DNA of 64,000 nt from Bacillota bacterium (GTDB lineage: Bacteria > Bacillota > Clostridia > Christensenellales > UMGS416), in contig JAEYPH010000107.1 of the NCBI GenBank assembly GCA_023410875.1, positions 1 through 64,000 of the forward strand, read 5' to 3'. Below the pieces are notes generated by a model. It was not told the origin of the DNA and made no database searches. It saw only the letters and a program-made list of their open reading frames with translations. Shown piece by piece: positions 43,916 through 51,303 of the stretch; the first letter of the stretch is position 1, and each line of letters starts with the position of its first letter. A program made the translations under genes and the position numbers.

Positions 43916-44897
43916 GGCCGCAGGTTCCTCCCTTCTCGTAGGGGTCATAGAGGCAGGGGAAGGCGGTGCCTCTGGCCAGCGCCTGTTCCGGCGTAAAGGT
44001 CTGCGCGGCATTCTGCACGGGCACGAAGATGCCGCCCCGGCAAGAGGGTACGATCTGCTCGGGCAGTTGAGTGCCGTTGTTGCTATTGGGTGGCATGGCC
44101 GTGCCGGGGGATTGCCAGCCCGGGTTGGGGTTGGCCTGTGCGGGCATCTGCCAACCCTTGTTGGGCATGGTGTACTCAGGCAACTGCTGGCCGCCCTTGT
44201 TGGGCATGGTGGTCTCGGGGAGCTGCCATCCCTTGTTTGGGTTGGTGGTCTCAGGCAGCTGCTGGCCACCCTTGTTAGGCATGGTGGTCTCGGGCAACTG
44301 CTGGCCACCCTTGTTGGGCATGGTGTGCTCAGGCAGTTGCTGACCGCCTTTGTTGGGCATGGTGTGCTCAGGCAGTTGCTGGCCGCCCTTGTTGGGCATG
44401 GTGTACTCGGGCAGCTGCTGACCGCCCTTGTTGGGCATGGTGTACTCAGGCAGCTGCTGACCGCCCTTGTTGGGCATGGTAGTTTCGGGTAGCTGCCAGC
44501 CCTTATTTGGGTTTGTCATCTCTGGGAGCTGCTGGCCGCCCTTGCTGGGCATGGTGGTCTCGGGCAGCTGCTGGCCGCCCTTGTTGGGCATGGTGTACTC
44601 GGGCAGTTGCTGACCGCCTTTGTTGGGCATGGTGTACTCAGGTAACTGCTGGCCGCCCTTGTTGGGCATGGTGTGCTCGGGGAGCTGCATGCCGCCTTTG
44701 TTTGGCATCGTGTGATCGGGCAGCTGCCGACCGCCCTTGTTGGGCATCGGCTGCGCGCCCGCGCCTCCGGGCATGCCCCAGCCGGGCATCGGCTGCGCCG
44801 GAATCGTACCCCATCCGGCGTTGGGGTTGCTCCCTGTGGCGCCAGCGCCGGCGTTGGCCGGGCGCGGCGAGCCGCTGGTGCTGTAATACTTGGCCAT
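43908..44897 (-). CDS. cotJA: CotJA with a large N-terminal tandem-repeat domain
   Basis: The 329-residue protein ends in a normal CotJA domain (about 287-329: PVQNAAQTFTPEQALARG, FPCLYDPYEK). Normal CotJA is about 80 residues. Residues 1-50 are Gly/Pro/Ala-rich, and residues 51-254 consist of about 16 copies of a 12-13 residue unit, TMPNKGGQQLPE plus Y, T or H. At residues 128-139 and 218-229 a shorter TNPNKGWQLPET unit appears. The extension should be disordered or extended and may act as a sticky coat polymer; the many Gln and Lys could be transglutaminase cross-link sites. The start at 44897 has GGAG 11 nt upstream; an ATG at 44918 is possible. Confidence 0.9.
   Translation of the reverse strand: MAKYYSTSGSPRPANAGAGATGSNPNAGWGTIPAQPMPGWGMPGGAGAQPMPNKGGRQLPDHTMPNKGGMQLPEHTMPNKGGQQLPEYTMPNKGGQQLPEYTMPNKGGQQLPETTMPSKGGQQLPEMTNPNKGWQLPETTMPNKGGQQLPEYTMPNKGGQQLPEYTMPNKGGQQLPEHTMPNKGGQQLPEHTMPNKGGQQLPETTMPNKGGQQLPETTNPNKGWQLPETTMPNKGGQQLPEYTMPNKGWQMPAQANPNPGWQSPGTAMPPNSNNGTQLPEQIVPSCRGGIFVPVQNAAQTFTPEQALARGTAFPCLYDPYEKGGTCGHG
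44136..44747 (-). repeat. in-frame 39/36-bp tandem repeat array inside cotJA
   Basis: About 16 units of 39 bp (13 codons) with three 36-bp variants (TNPNKGW or TMPNKGW types) follow each other without spacers. The DNA units are very alike, so copy number probably changes between strains by recombination or slippage. Confidence 0.95.
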
Positions 44898-45088
44898 AGA
44901 GTCATCATCTCCAAACATGTCTGCGTGAAGGAATGTCCACGGCATCCTATGCGCAGCAGGACAAATCGGTGCTTTGTGCCAGCCAACCGCAGGGATATCG
45001 CCGCGGATATCCTGCCCGCTGTGCCTCCGCCTCTACGATTGCTCCAGCAGCTAAATCTTGGAAAGGCTATGGTGCTCATACGAGCTTT

Positions 45089-45133
45089 GCGGCGACGATG
45101 ATACATTGGAGTGTCCTGTATAATCGTCGCCGC
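45089..45133. promoter_or_regulatory. long inverted repeat between cotJABC and the oadB-like gene
   Basis: Eleven bp (45089-45099 with 45123-45133), one mismatch and five more bp (45101-45105 with 45117-45121) pair around an 11-nt loop. A TATAAT (45119-45124) lies in the right arm and another at 45134-45139 just beyond. No T tract follows, so it may be an operator or a control hairpin rather than a terminator. The rest of the 44898-45194 gap shows nothing else. Confidence 0.6.
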
Positions 45134-45194
45134 TATAATCGCGCCGACGGATGCATAGGATTCTCCATATGTCATCACGGGCAAGGGGTGCGAG

Positions 45195-46325
45195 ATGGAG
45201 CTGCTGCAAAAGCTGTTGGAGGGCTTCGCGAACCTGACCTGGCAGAACGAGGTTATGCTGGCCATTGGCGGTTTGCTGATTTGGCTGGCCATCCAGCGCG
45301 GTTATGAGCCGATGCTGCTGCTACCCATCGGCTTTGGTGCGGTGCTGGCCAACATCCCGCTGTCATCGGCCATCGGCGCGCGGGGTTTTCTGGAGATTCT
45401 GTACCATGCGGGCATCGAGACCGAGCTGTTCCCGATCCTGATCTTCATCGCCGTGGGCGCGATGATCGATTTCTCCCCGCTGCTCAAACAGCCGGTCACG
45501 CTGTTCTTCGGCGCGGCGGCGCAATTCGGCATTTTTGCGGCCATGCTGATGGCCGTGGCGTGCAACCACATCTGGCCGGGCATCTTCACGCTGCGCGAGG
45601 CCGCCGCCGTGGGCATCATCGGTGCCGCCGACGGCCCCACGTCCATCTTCGTGGGCAATCTGTTCGCGCCCAAGTACATCGGCCCCATCACCGTGGCGGC
45701 CTACAGCTACATGTCGCTGGTGCCGCTGATCCAGCCGCCGGTCATCCGGGCGCTGACGACGCCCGAAGAGCGGCGTATCCGCGTGGTGACCGATTTCTCG
45801 GTCAAGGTGTCCCGGCCGCTTCGCATCCTGTTCCCGATCGTCGTGACGGTGGTGGCCGGCCTCGTGGCGCCCATGAGCGTAGGGCTGGTGGGTTCGCTGA
45901 TGTTCGGCAACCTGTTGCGGGAATGCGGCGTGTTGGACAGGCTCAGCAATGCCGCCCAGAACGAGCTGGCCAACCTGGTTACGCTGCTGCTGGGCATCAG
46001 CATCGGCTCCACGATGGCCTCCGACGTATTCCTGACGGCCAACACAGCGCTGGTTTTCGCCATCGGCATATTGGCCTTCGTCTTTGACACGGCGGCGGGT
46101 GTAATGTTTGCCAAGGGGATCAACGTGTTCCTCAAGCGCAAGGTCAACCCGATGATCGGGGCGGCGGGCATATCGGCCTTTCCAATGTCGGCGCGGGTCA
46201 TCCAGCGCATGGCGCAGCGGGAGGACCCGTCCAACTTCATCCTGATGCAGGCCATTGGCGCCAACGTGGCCGGGCAGATCGGCTCGGTCATCGCCGGCGC
46301 CATCGTGCTGGCGCTGCTGTCATAG
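45195..46325 (+). CDS. oadB: sodium ion-translocating decarboxylase, beta subunit
   Basis: The 376-residue membrane protein matches the OadB/GcdB/MmdB family: about nine to ten helices with conserved GAADGPTSIFV near residue 145, PLIQPP near 180 and MIGAAGISAFPMSARV near 325, which carry the Na+ path. The beta subunit couples carboxybiotin decarboxylation to Na+ export. The start has GGGTGCGAG upstream. Only a tiny gamma-like gene follows; the alpha (carboxyltransferase) and biotin carrier genes are absent nearby and must be elsewhere, or this is an orphan Na+ channel or pump. Confidence 0.92.
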   Translation: MELLQKLLEGFANLTWQNEVMLAIGGLLIWLAIQRGYEPMLLLPIGFGAVLANIPLSSAIGARGFLEILYHAGIETELFPILIFIAVGAMIDFSPLLKQPVTLFFGAAAQFGIFAAMLMAVACNHIWPGIFTLREAAAVGIIGAADGPTSIFVGNLFAPKYIGPITVAAYSYMSLVPLIQPPVIRALTTPEERRIRVVTDFSVKVSRPLRILFPIVVTVVAGLVAPMSVGLVGSLMFGNLLRECGVLDRLSNAAQNELANLVTLLLGISIGSTMASDVFLTANTALVFAIGILAFVFDTAAGVMFAKGINVFLKRKVNPMIGAAGISAFPMSARVIQRMAQREDPSNFILMQAIGANVAGQIGSVIAGAIVLALLS

Positions 46326-46334
46326 GAGGTCAAG

Positions 46335-46475
46335 ATGGATTCCGGCGAGATGTTCGCGCAGGCGCTGCTGATCATGGCCGTGGGAACGGCCATGGTGTTC
46401 GCTGTGCTGTCGGTGTTCTATGGGCTCATCAAGCTGCTGATGTGGCTGTTTCCGGCGGATAAGGACCGGCAATAA
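46335..46475 (+). CDS. tiny single-pass membrane protein, OadG-like
   Basis: This 46-residue frame begins MDSGEMFAQALLIMAVGTAM and has one membrane helix (about 9-38) and a charged tail (PADKDRQ). AGGAGGT lies 6 nt upstream, and the gene starts 9 nt after the oadB stop. OadG (gamma) subunits are short single-helix proteins that assemble the pump, so this is the probable gamma subunit, although it lacks the usual long C-terminal tail and zinc-binding residues. Confidence 0.75.
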   Translation: MDSGEMFAQALLIMAVGTAMVFAVLSVFYGLIKLLMWLFPADKDRQ

Positions 46476-46541
46476 CAGATTGACTTTCGGCTGCCCGCTT
46501 TTTGACATATAATGGAGAAAAGCGACGATGGGAACCGAAAG

Positions 46542-47264
46542 ATGAAAATAGTCATTTTTGACGACGATTTGTTCTTCTGCGAAGACATGGAGACCATGTT
46601 GCGCGCCTATTTTGCGTCCAGGCAGGCGGTCCACCATGACATCTCCTCTTTTGCTGCGCCCTCGCAGCTCGTCGTGCATCTGCAGACGCAGCCGATGGAC
46701 ATCGCCTTTTTGGACATATCGGTGGACGAGGACGAAAGCTTCGGCCTGAGGGCCGCCAGGGCGCTGCGTCAGCGCCAGGAGAGCTGCCATATCGTGTTCG
46801 TGACCGCCGACGGCGCGCGCATCCACGACGCGCTGGGCGGGCTCATCCGCCCATCGCAATTCCTTGTGAAGCCCGTGGAGCAAGCGCAGGTGGACGCGCT
46901 GATGGACGACATCCTGCAGACGACGTTGGCCCGCGGCGATCGGCTGGTCGTGACCCATGGCCGCTCGGAGTACATCCTGAACACCGGCGAGATCATCAGC
47001 ATCCATCGGGAGGACCGCAAGGCTGTTATCACCTGCGTCAACCGCCGCGTGGAGGTTGGAGAGTCGCTGGAGAGCATACACGGCCGACTGCCCGAAGGCT
47101 TTCTCTATGTGGACAAGGGCGTCATCGTGAATCTGGCCCAGGTGGCCGAGGCGGATTTCGCGCAGCGAAAGCTGACGCTGAAGAACGGTTCCGCGATTTA
47201 CATGTCCCGCAACGCCCGCTCCGCGGTGGAGCAAGCGCTGCCGCGCTTCCTCGGGAGGCCGTAG
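46542..47264 (+). CDS. response regulator, AgrA/LytTR family
   Basis: The 240-residue protein has a receiver (D7-D9 acidic pocket, phospho-acceptor D58 in AFLDISVD) and a LytTR DNA-binding domain (about 140-238). The start at 46542 was chosen because a TATAAT at 46508-46513 leaves too little leader for the earlier ATG at 46512. An ACAGATTG half-site (46475-46482) lies just upstream of that TATAAT, which suggests autoregulation. Its stop is followed at once by the kinase gene. Confidence 0.9.
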   Translation: MKIVIFDDDLFFCEDMETMLRAYFASRQAVHHDISSFAAPSQLVVHLQTQPMDIAFLDISVDEDESFGLRAARALRQRQESCHIVFVTADGARIHDALGGLIRPSQFLVKPVEQAQVDALMDDILQTTLARGDRLVVTHGRSEYILNTGEIISIHREDRKAVITCVNRRVEVGESLESIHGRLPEGFLYVDKGVIVNLAQVAEADFAQRKLTLKNGSAIYMSRNARSAVEQALPRFLGRP

Positions 47265-48572
47265 ATGCTGTATTTCATCGAGGCGCTGCTGATTCTGCCG
47301 GTGGCCTACTTAGCGCCGGTCAGCATGCTGTGGGCGTTTTACCGATACCGGCCCAGCCGACGGGAGGCGCTGGCGCTGGTCGCCGTGTGCACACCGGCGC
47401 TGCAGCTGATCTATCTGCTGATGCCCAATGCGCAGGACATTATGCCGCGCACCGTTTTGGCTGGGGTTGTGATGACTGTTGCGGCCATGGTGGTGTTGCA
47501 AGCGCCGCTGCTTCGGCGTGCCATAGCGGTGGGCATGGGGTTGTTCCTGATGCTTTTGGGCGAATTCTGCAGCTTCCTGATTCTTGAGTCGGTTTTCCCC
47601 GGCCTGATAGACCCTTTTAACCGGGAGCGCACATTGCGGCTCAACCTGATTCCCTTCGTCGTGCCCCACGTTGTGGCGCTGCTGGCGCTCATGGGGCAGC
47701 GCCTTTGGAAGATCGGCCGCGGTGGGTGGCGGATGCGACGGATGAGGCGAGTGCTGCTTTGGGTTGCGCCGGCGATGCTGCTGATCACGGCACTGGCGGT
47801 GGGGCTGGAGGTCGAGCAGATTGCCCATTATGGTCTGGGCAGGTTTGCTTTCCGTCCGCTGTTTATTTATACGTTTGCGATGATCTTTTCCGCCTTGGTA
47901 ACCTGCGGCGTGCTGGCCGTGATCGCTGTGGACGAGTCCAAAAAGTCCGAAGCGTTGATGCGCTATCAGCAGACCATCGCCAATCAGTATGACAGCACGC
48001 GGATATTCCGCCACAACTACAAGAACACGCTGCTGATGCTCAACGGCTACTACCGCGAGGGTGCTTATCAGGCCATGGGTGATCTGCTGCACCGCATGAA
48101 CGACGAATACGCCGCCGTCTATTCCTCCGAATATGCGACGGGTGTGGAGGCCATCGAAGACCCGGGCATCAAGTGGCTGGTGATCTCCAAACTCGTGCAC
48201 GCCCAAAGCCTGGGCATCAACTGCGCCGTGCGGGTGAGCGGCCCGCTGCGCGCCGAGGGGCTGGCCACGGCGGACCTGGCGGAGATTTTGGGCATACTGC
48301 TGGACAACGCCGCCGAATGCGCCGCCGAAACCCATGAAAAGCTCATGGGTTTGGATATCAGCTCCGACGCGGGTACGCTGGCCATCGCCGTGCGCAACAG
48401 CGTAGATACGCCGCCGGACCTGACCCGCATCTTCCAGAAGGGATATACGACCAAACGAGACCACGGGGGCCTGGGGCTGTACCGTTTGCACCAATTGCTG
48501 CGCCATCATGAGCATGCGCTGATCGACGCCAAGCTTGTGGAGGGCATGTTTATCCTCAGCGTGAGCATTTGA
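47265..48572 (+). CDS. sensor histidine kinase, AgrC-like GHKL type
   Basis: The 435-residue protein has six to seven membrane helices in residues 1-222, then a coiled linker, the phospho-acceptor H250 in FRHNYKN and a GHKL ATPase (EILGILLDNAAECA, GLGLYRLHQLLRHH). This is the AgrC/ComD plan used to sense peptides. No agrB, agrD or bacteriocin-like precursor gene is visible, so the ligand is unknown. The start immediately follows the regulator stop. A LytTR-type direct repeat lies 20 bp after its stop. Confidence 0.9.
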   Translation: MLYFIEALLILPVAYLAPVSMLWAFYRYRPSRREALALVAVCTPALQLIYLLMPNAQDIMPRTVLAGVVMTVAAMVVLQAPLLRRAIAVGMGLFLMLLGEFCSFLILESVFPGLIDPFNRERTLRLNLIPFVVPHVVALLALMGQRLWKIGRGGWRMRRMRRVLLWVAPAMLLITALAVGLEVEQIAHYGLGRFAFRPLFIYTFAMIFSALVTCGVLAVIAVDESKKSEALMRYQQTIANQYDSTRIFRHNYKNTLLMLNGYYREGAYQAMGDLLHRMNDEYAAVYSSEYATGVEAIEDPGIKWLVISKLVHAQSLGINCAVRVSGPLRAEGLATADLAEILGILLDNAAECAAETHEKLMGLDISSDAGTLAIAVRNSVDTPPDLTRIFQKGYTTKRDHGGLGLYRLHQLLRHHEHALIDAKLVEGMFILSVSI

Positions 48573-48592
48573 CGTATGCTATTTCCATACAA

Positions 48593-48626
48593 TGACAGAT
48601 TGCGCGTTGAATCTGACAGTTTGCGC
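48593..48626 (+). promoter_or_regulatory. LytTR-type direct-repeat operator
   Basis: TGACAGATTGCGC (48593-48605) and TGACAGTTTGCGC (48614-48626) repeat with a 21-bp period, two helical turns, as for AgrA/ComE sites with an ACAGTTNNG core. It lies after the AgrC-like gene and before a gene-free stretch; a weak -10 TATGCT sits at 48665-48670. Confidence 0.65.
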
Positions 48627-48723
48627 AAAGCATCTTGTATTCCGTTTCTTGATCGGATACCCTCTATGCTAGAAATCATCCATACACTTTGCTTTGCTAC
48701 ACTGGATCCTATCCATACTCTAT

Positions 48724-48855
48724 AGCAAATAAGCCATGCAGCGATGCATGGCTTATTTGCTTTCGCTTCGCCGACGACGCTGTTGCGTCATCGGCGATTT
48801 GGACGTTCTTTCGTTGTGTCTGTTTGCCTGCCGCCGATAACCGTCGGCGGCAGGC
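48724..48855 (+). ncRNA. three stacked strong hairpins, candidate non-coding RNA or terminator cluster
   Basis: Hairpin 1 is a perfect 17-bp stem with GCGA loop (48724-48761). Hairpin 2 (about 48769-48796) is a 12-bp stem with one G-U pair and loop TGTT. Hairpin 3 is a 12-bp stem (48826-48837 with 48844-48855). A run of T (about 48909-48915) follows further on. No supported reading frame covers the region 48573-49247, so these could be a LytTR-controlled structured RNA or simply terminators of the kinase operon. Confidence 0.4.
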
Positions 48856-49040
48856 CTTATATGACTTTGGCTCTTTCTGGCTTTCTAGAGCGAAGGGTCG
48901 CTGTGGCGGGGTTTTTTTGAGCGGTTCTTTCTGTGTACGTGTTTCCTCCGGCCGGATGAACCGTCCGTCGGTAATGGGCATTGTGTTCCAGGCGCGGATC
49001 GTAGGGCCGTATTGCATACGGCCTCCAGCGTTACCCCATC

Positions 49041-49134
49041 TGTCATTCCGAGTGAAGCGAGGAATCTCCCATTCGGAACGTCGGCGTTGCTTAACAAGGA
49101 GATTCTTCGGCCACTACGCGGCCTCTGAATGACA
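49041..49134. repeat. palindromic intergenic repeat (TGTCATTC family), copy 1
   Basis: The element opens with TGTCATTCCGAG, has GAGGAATCTCC inside, then GGAGATTCTTCG, and closes with GAATGACA. The ends form inverted repeats. Similar TGTCATTC...GAAGAATCTC elements are widespread interspersed repeats in bacterial genomes. Confidence 0.75.
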
Positions 49135-49162
49135 GAAACTGGTTTCGTCGTTAATCTTGTGC

Positions 49163-49215
49163 TGTCATTCTGAGCCCTTCGGCTTCGCTCAGGATAAACT
49201 CCGCGAAGAATCTCC
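49163..49215 (+). repeat. palindromic intergenic repeat (TGTCATTC family), copy 2
   Basis: TGTCATTCTGAGC, then a CCTTCGGCTTCG segment, then GCGAAGAATCTCCC. This is a shorter relative of the copy 28 bp upstream and lacks the closing GAATGACA. Confidence 0.65.
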
Positions 49216-49247
49216 CTATCACTAACATGCTGTGGCAGGGGAGGGAC

Positions 49248-49721
49248 TCAATCCTTCAGCTCAAAAACAGCCTCGATCTCCACCGGTATGTTGCCCGGCA
49301 GCACGTTGGTGCCGATGGCGGAGCGGGCGCCGCGGCCGGCCTGGTCGCCAAAGATATCCATCAGCATCTGCGACGCGGCGTTGAGCACCGCCGGCTGGTC
49401 ATAGAACGTGTCGTCGCAGGCCACGAAGCCCAGCAGCTTCACGACCTGTTTCACGCGGTTCAGGTCGCCGATCTGCGCCTGCACCACGCTGAGCACGTTG
49501 AGCATGCACGCCTTGGCCGCCTGCTGGCCCTGCTCCAGCGTCAGTTCCCGGCCTACTTTGCCGGTATACAGCGGCACGCCGCGCACCTGCGGCCCGCAGC
49601 CCGAGGAATATACCAGCCGGTTGCCGAACTCCCGCGCCGGCGTGTACAGACCGCCAAGGGGCGGCGGGTCGGGCAGCGTGATGCCTGCCTGTTTCATCCT
49701 CTCGTAAACGTCAAAATCCAT
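49248..49721 (-). CDS. RidA/YjgF family enamine/imine deaminase
   Basis: The 157-residue protein has the RidA trimer fold with a C-terminal IPVEIEAVFELKD, of which the glutamate is typical, and a GCGPQ...GKVGREL segment near residues 42-60. The family hydrolyses reactive enamines released by PLP-dependent dehydratases. It is the last gene of an operon with a D-amino-acid PLP enzyme and a D-aminoacylase, so removing such by-products is a sensible role. The start at 49721 has GGAAGG upstream and overlaps the deacylase stop by 11 bp. Confidence 0.87.
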   Translation of the reverse strand: MDFDVYERMKQAGITLPDPPPLGGLYTPAREFGNRLVYSSGCGPQVRGVPLYTGKVGRELTLEQGQQAAKACMLNVLSVVQAQIGDLNRVKQVVKLLGFVACDDTFYDQPAVLNAASQMLMDIFGDQAGRGARSAIGTNVLPGNIPVEIEAVFELKD

Positions 49722-51303
49722 GTGTCGATCCCTTCCTTTCTGCGTATTGACCCAATTGATCGTTGACAATTCTACCGTGGGCCACAGCCGGACGCCCGCC
49801 GATGAACACCCACGGAATGCCCGACGGCGCTCGAGTCGAGTCTTCATAGGTTGCGTGGTCGCCCACGGTGCGCCCGTCAAAGAGCACGATGTCGGCCCGC
49901 AGCCCCGGTTGCAGAAGGCCTCTGTCGGCAAAGCCCGCCCGCCTGGCCGGCATCGCCGTCATTTTGCGCACCATTTGCTCCATGGGCAGCGCCCCGTCGC
50001 CGGACATGCGCAGCGCCCGGGGGAATGCGCCATAGGCTCTGGGGTGGGGCAGGCCCGCGGGCGGATGGATCGCGTCGGATATGACCATGGAGTAGGGCAG
50101 CGCCAGCACCATGGCCATGTCGTCCGGCGACATGCTGTGCAGCACCATGGCCGCCTGGCCGTCGCTGCGCAGCAGCAGTTCGCACAGGCAGTCCACAGGG
50201 GCCACACCCCGGCAGGCGGCCATCGCCGCGATGCTTAAGCCCACGCAGTCGGCATCGTCGGCATGGGCGGCGGTGATCACTGCGGCCTCCCAACCCAGGG
50301 ACAGCGCCAGATTGTCCCAATCGTCATGGGGCTGGGCCAGTTGCGAGCGCAGGCGTTCCCTGTGCCGTGCCTCGCGCAAAAGGGCAAGCCCGCCGCCCTG
50401 GTATTGCGGCGGCAGCAGCGTCTGCAGCATCGTGGCCCCGGCGGTGTAGGGGTACACATCGCAGGTGACGTCCTGGCTGGCGGCGCGGGCGTCCTCTATG
50501 GCGTCGATGGCCTGGCGCAGCGTTTGCCCCCAGCTTTCGCGGGCGGCGGCCTTCAGATGGCTGATGTTGAGCGCCGCGCCGGATCGCTTCGCCAGGTCGA
50601 GGGCTTCACGAACCGAGGCCAGGAGGCTTGCGCCCTCGCCGCGGATGTGGGCGCTGACCAGGCCTCCGGCGAGGGCGGCTTCGCCCATCAGCGCCACCAG
50701 TTCGCTCCGGGGCATGTGCCGCTCCGGCGTGTACATGAGGCCCAACGTCAGGCCCACCGCGCCGGCAGCTATGGCGTCGCGCACCAACCCACAGGCGCGC
50801 TCCAGCTCCCCGGCGGTCATGGGCGCCGGGTCAAAGCCCTTGATCGCAATGCGCACCGTGCCGCAGCCGATGAAGCCGCCCACGCCCACGGCCAGCGGAA
50901 CCGCCCGCAGGCGCTCTGCATAATCGCTGTACAGCGTAAATGCCGCGCCAGGCGGCGGCTCGCCCAGCACCGGGCGCAGATAGCCATGCAGCAGCGCCGC
51001 CGATTCCGGCGGGCAAGGCGCGGCCGACATGCCGCAGTTCCCGTTGACGATCGTGGTGATGCCCTGGGGCAGTTCCGCCGGGCCCAGAGCGCCGCGCAGC
51101 GCCAGCAGGTCTCCGTGGCGGTGGATGTCCACAAAGCCCGGAGCCACGCACAACCCAGAAGCGTCCATTGTGTCACAACAGGAGTCGGGCGGCAGATCGC
51201 CCACGGCGGCGATGAGGCCGTCGTCCAGCAAAAGGTCTGCCCGATGGGGTGGATCGCCGGAACCATCCAGTATGAGCCCGCCGCGGATGCACAGCCGGTT
51301 CAT
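49711..51303 (-). CDS. N-acyl-D-amino-acid deacylase family amidohydrolase
   Basis: The 530-residue protein is a D-aminoacylase/dihydroorotase-like amidohydrolase: the metal motif GFVDIHRHGDL near residue 57, NGNCGMS, a SAHIRGEG segment and late SDAIHPP. It cleaves N-acyl-D-amino acids to free D-amino acids plus fatty or acetic acid. In the first metal motif R replaces the usual S or T between the two histidines (HRH). The start at 51303 overlaps the upstream gene stop by 4 bp. Its product is the expected substrate of the PLP enzyme upstream. Confidence 0.9.
   Translation of the reverse strand: MNRLCIRGGLILDGSGDPPHRADLLLDDGLIAAVGDLPPDSCCDTMDASGLCVAPGFVDIHRHGDLLALRGALGPAELPQGITTIVNGNCGMSAAPCPPESAALLHGYLRPVLGEPPPGAAFTLYSDYAERLRAVPLAVGVGGFIGCGTVRIAIKGFDPAPMTAGELERACGLVRDAIAAGAVGLTLGLMYTPERHMPRSELVALMGEAALAGGLVSAHIRGEGASLLASVREALDLAKRSGAALNISHLKAAARESWGQTLRQAIDAIEDARAASQDVTCDVYPYTAGATMLQTLLPPQYQGGGLALLREARHRERLRSQLAQPHDDWDNLALSLGWEAAVITAAHADDADCVGLSIAAMAACRGVAPVDCLCELLLRSDGQAAMVLHSMSPDDMAMVLALPYSMVISDAIHPPAGLPHPRAYGAFPRALRMSGDGALPMEQMVRKMTAMPARRAGFADRGLLQPGLRADIVLFDGRTVGDHATYEDSTRAPSGIPWVFIGGRPAVAHGRIVNDQLGQYAERKGSTHGF

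Noticed and set aside
44136..44747. Possible CRISPR array
   Set aside because: The 39-bp units follow without spacers, keep one reading frame and encode a regular peptide joined to a CotJA domain.
48667..48726. A 19-codon frame MLEIIHTLCFATLDPIHTL considered as an AgrD-like peptide
   Set aside because: There is no ribosome site, no AgrB protease, and the ATG overlaps the putative -10 box.
48689..49132. A 147-codon plus-strand frame in the gap after the AgrC-like gene
   Set aside because: It runs through three hairpins and a repeat element, has a Cys/Arg/Ser-rich nonsense composition and no ribosome site.
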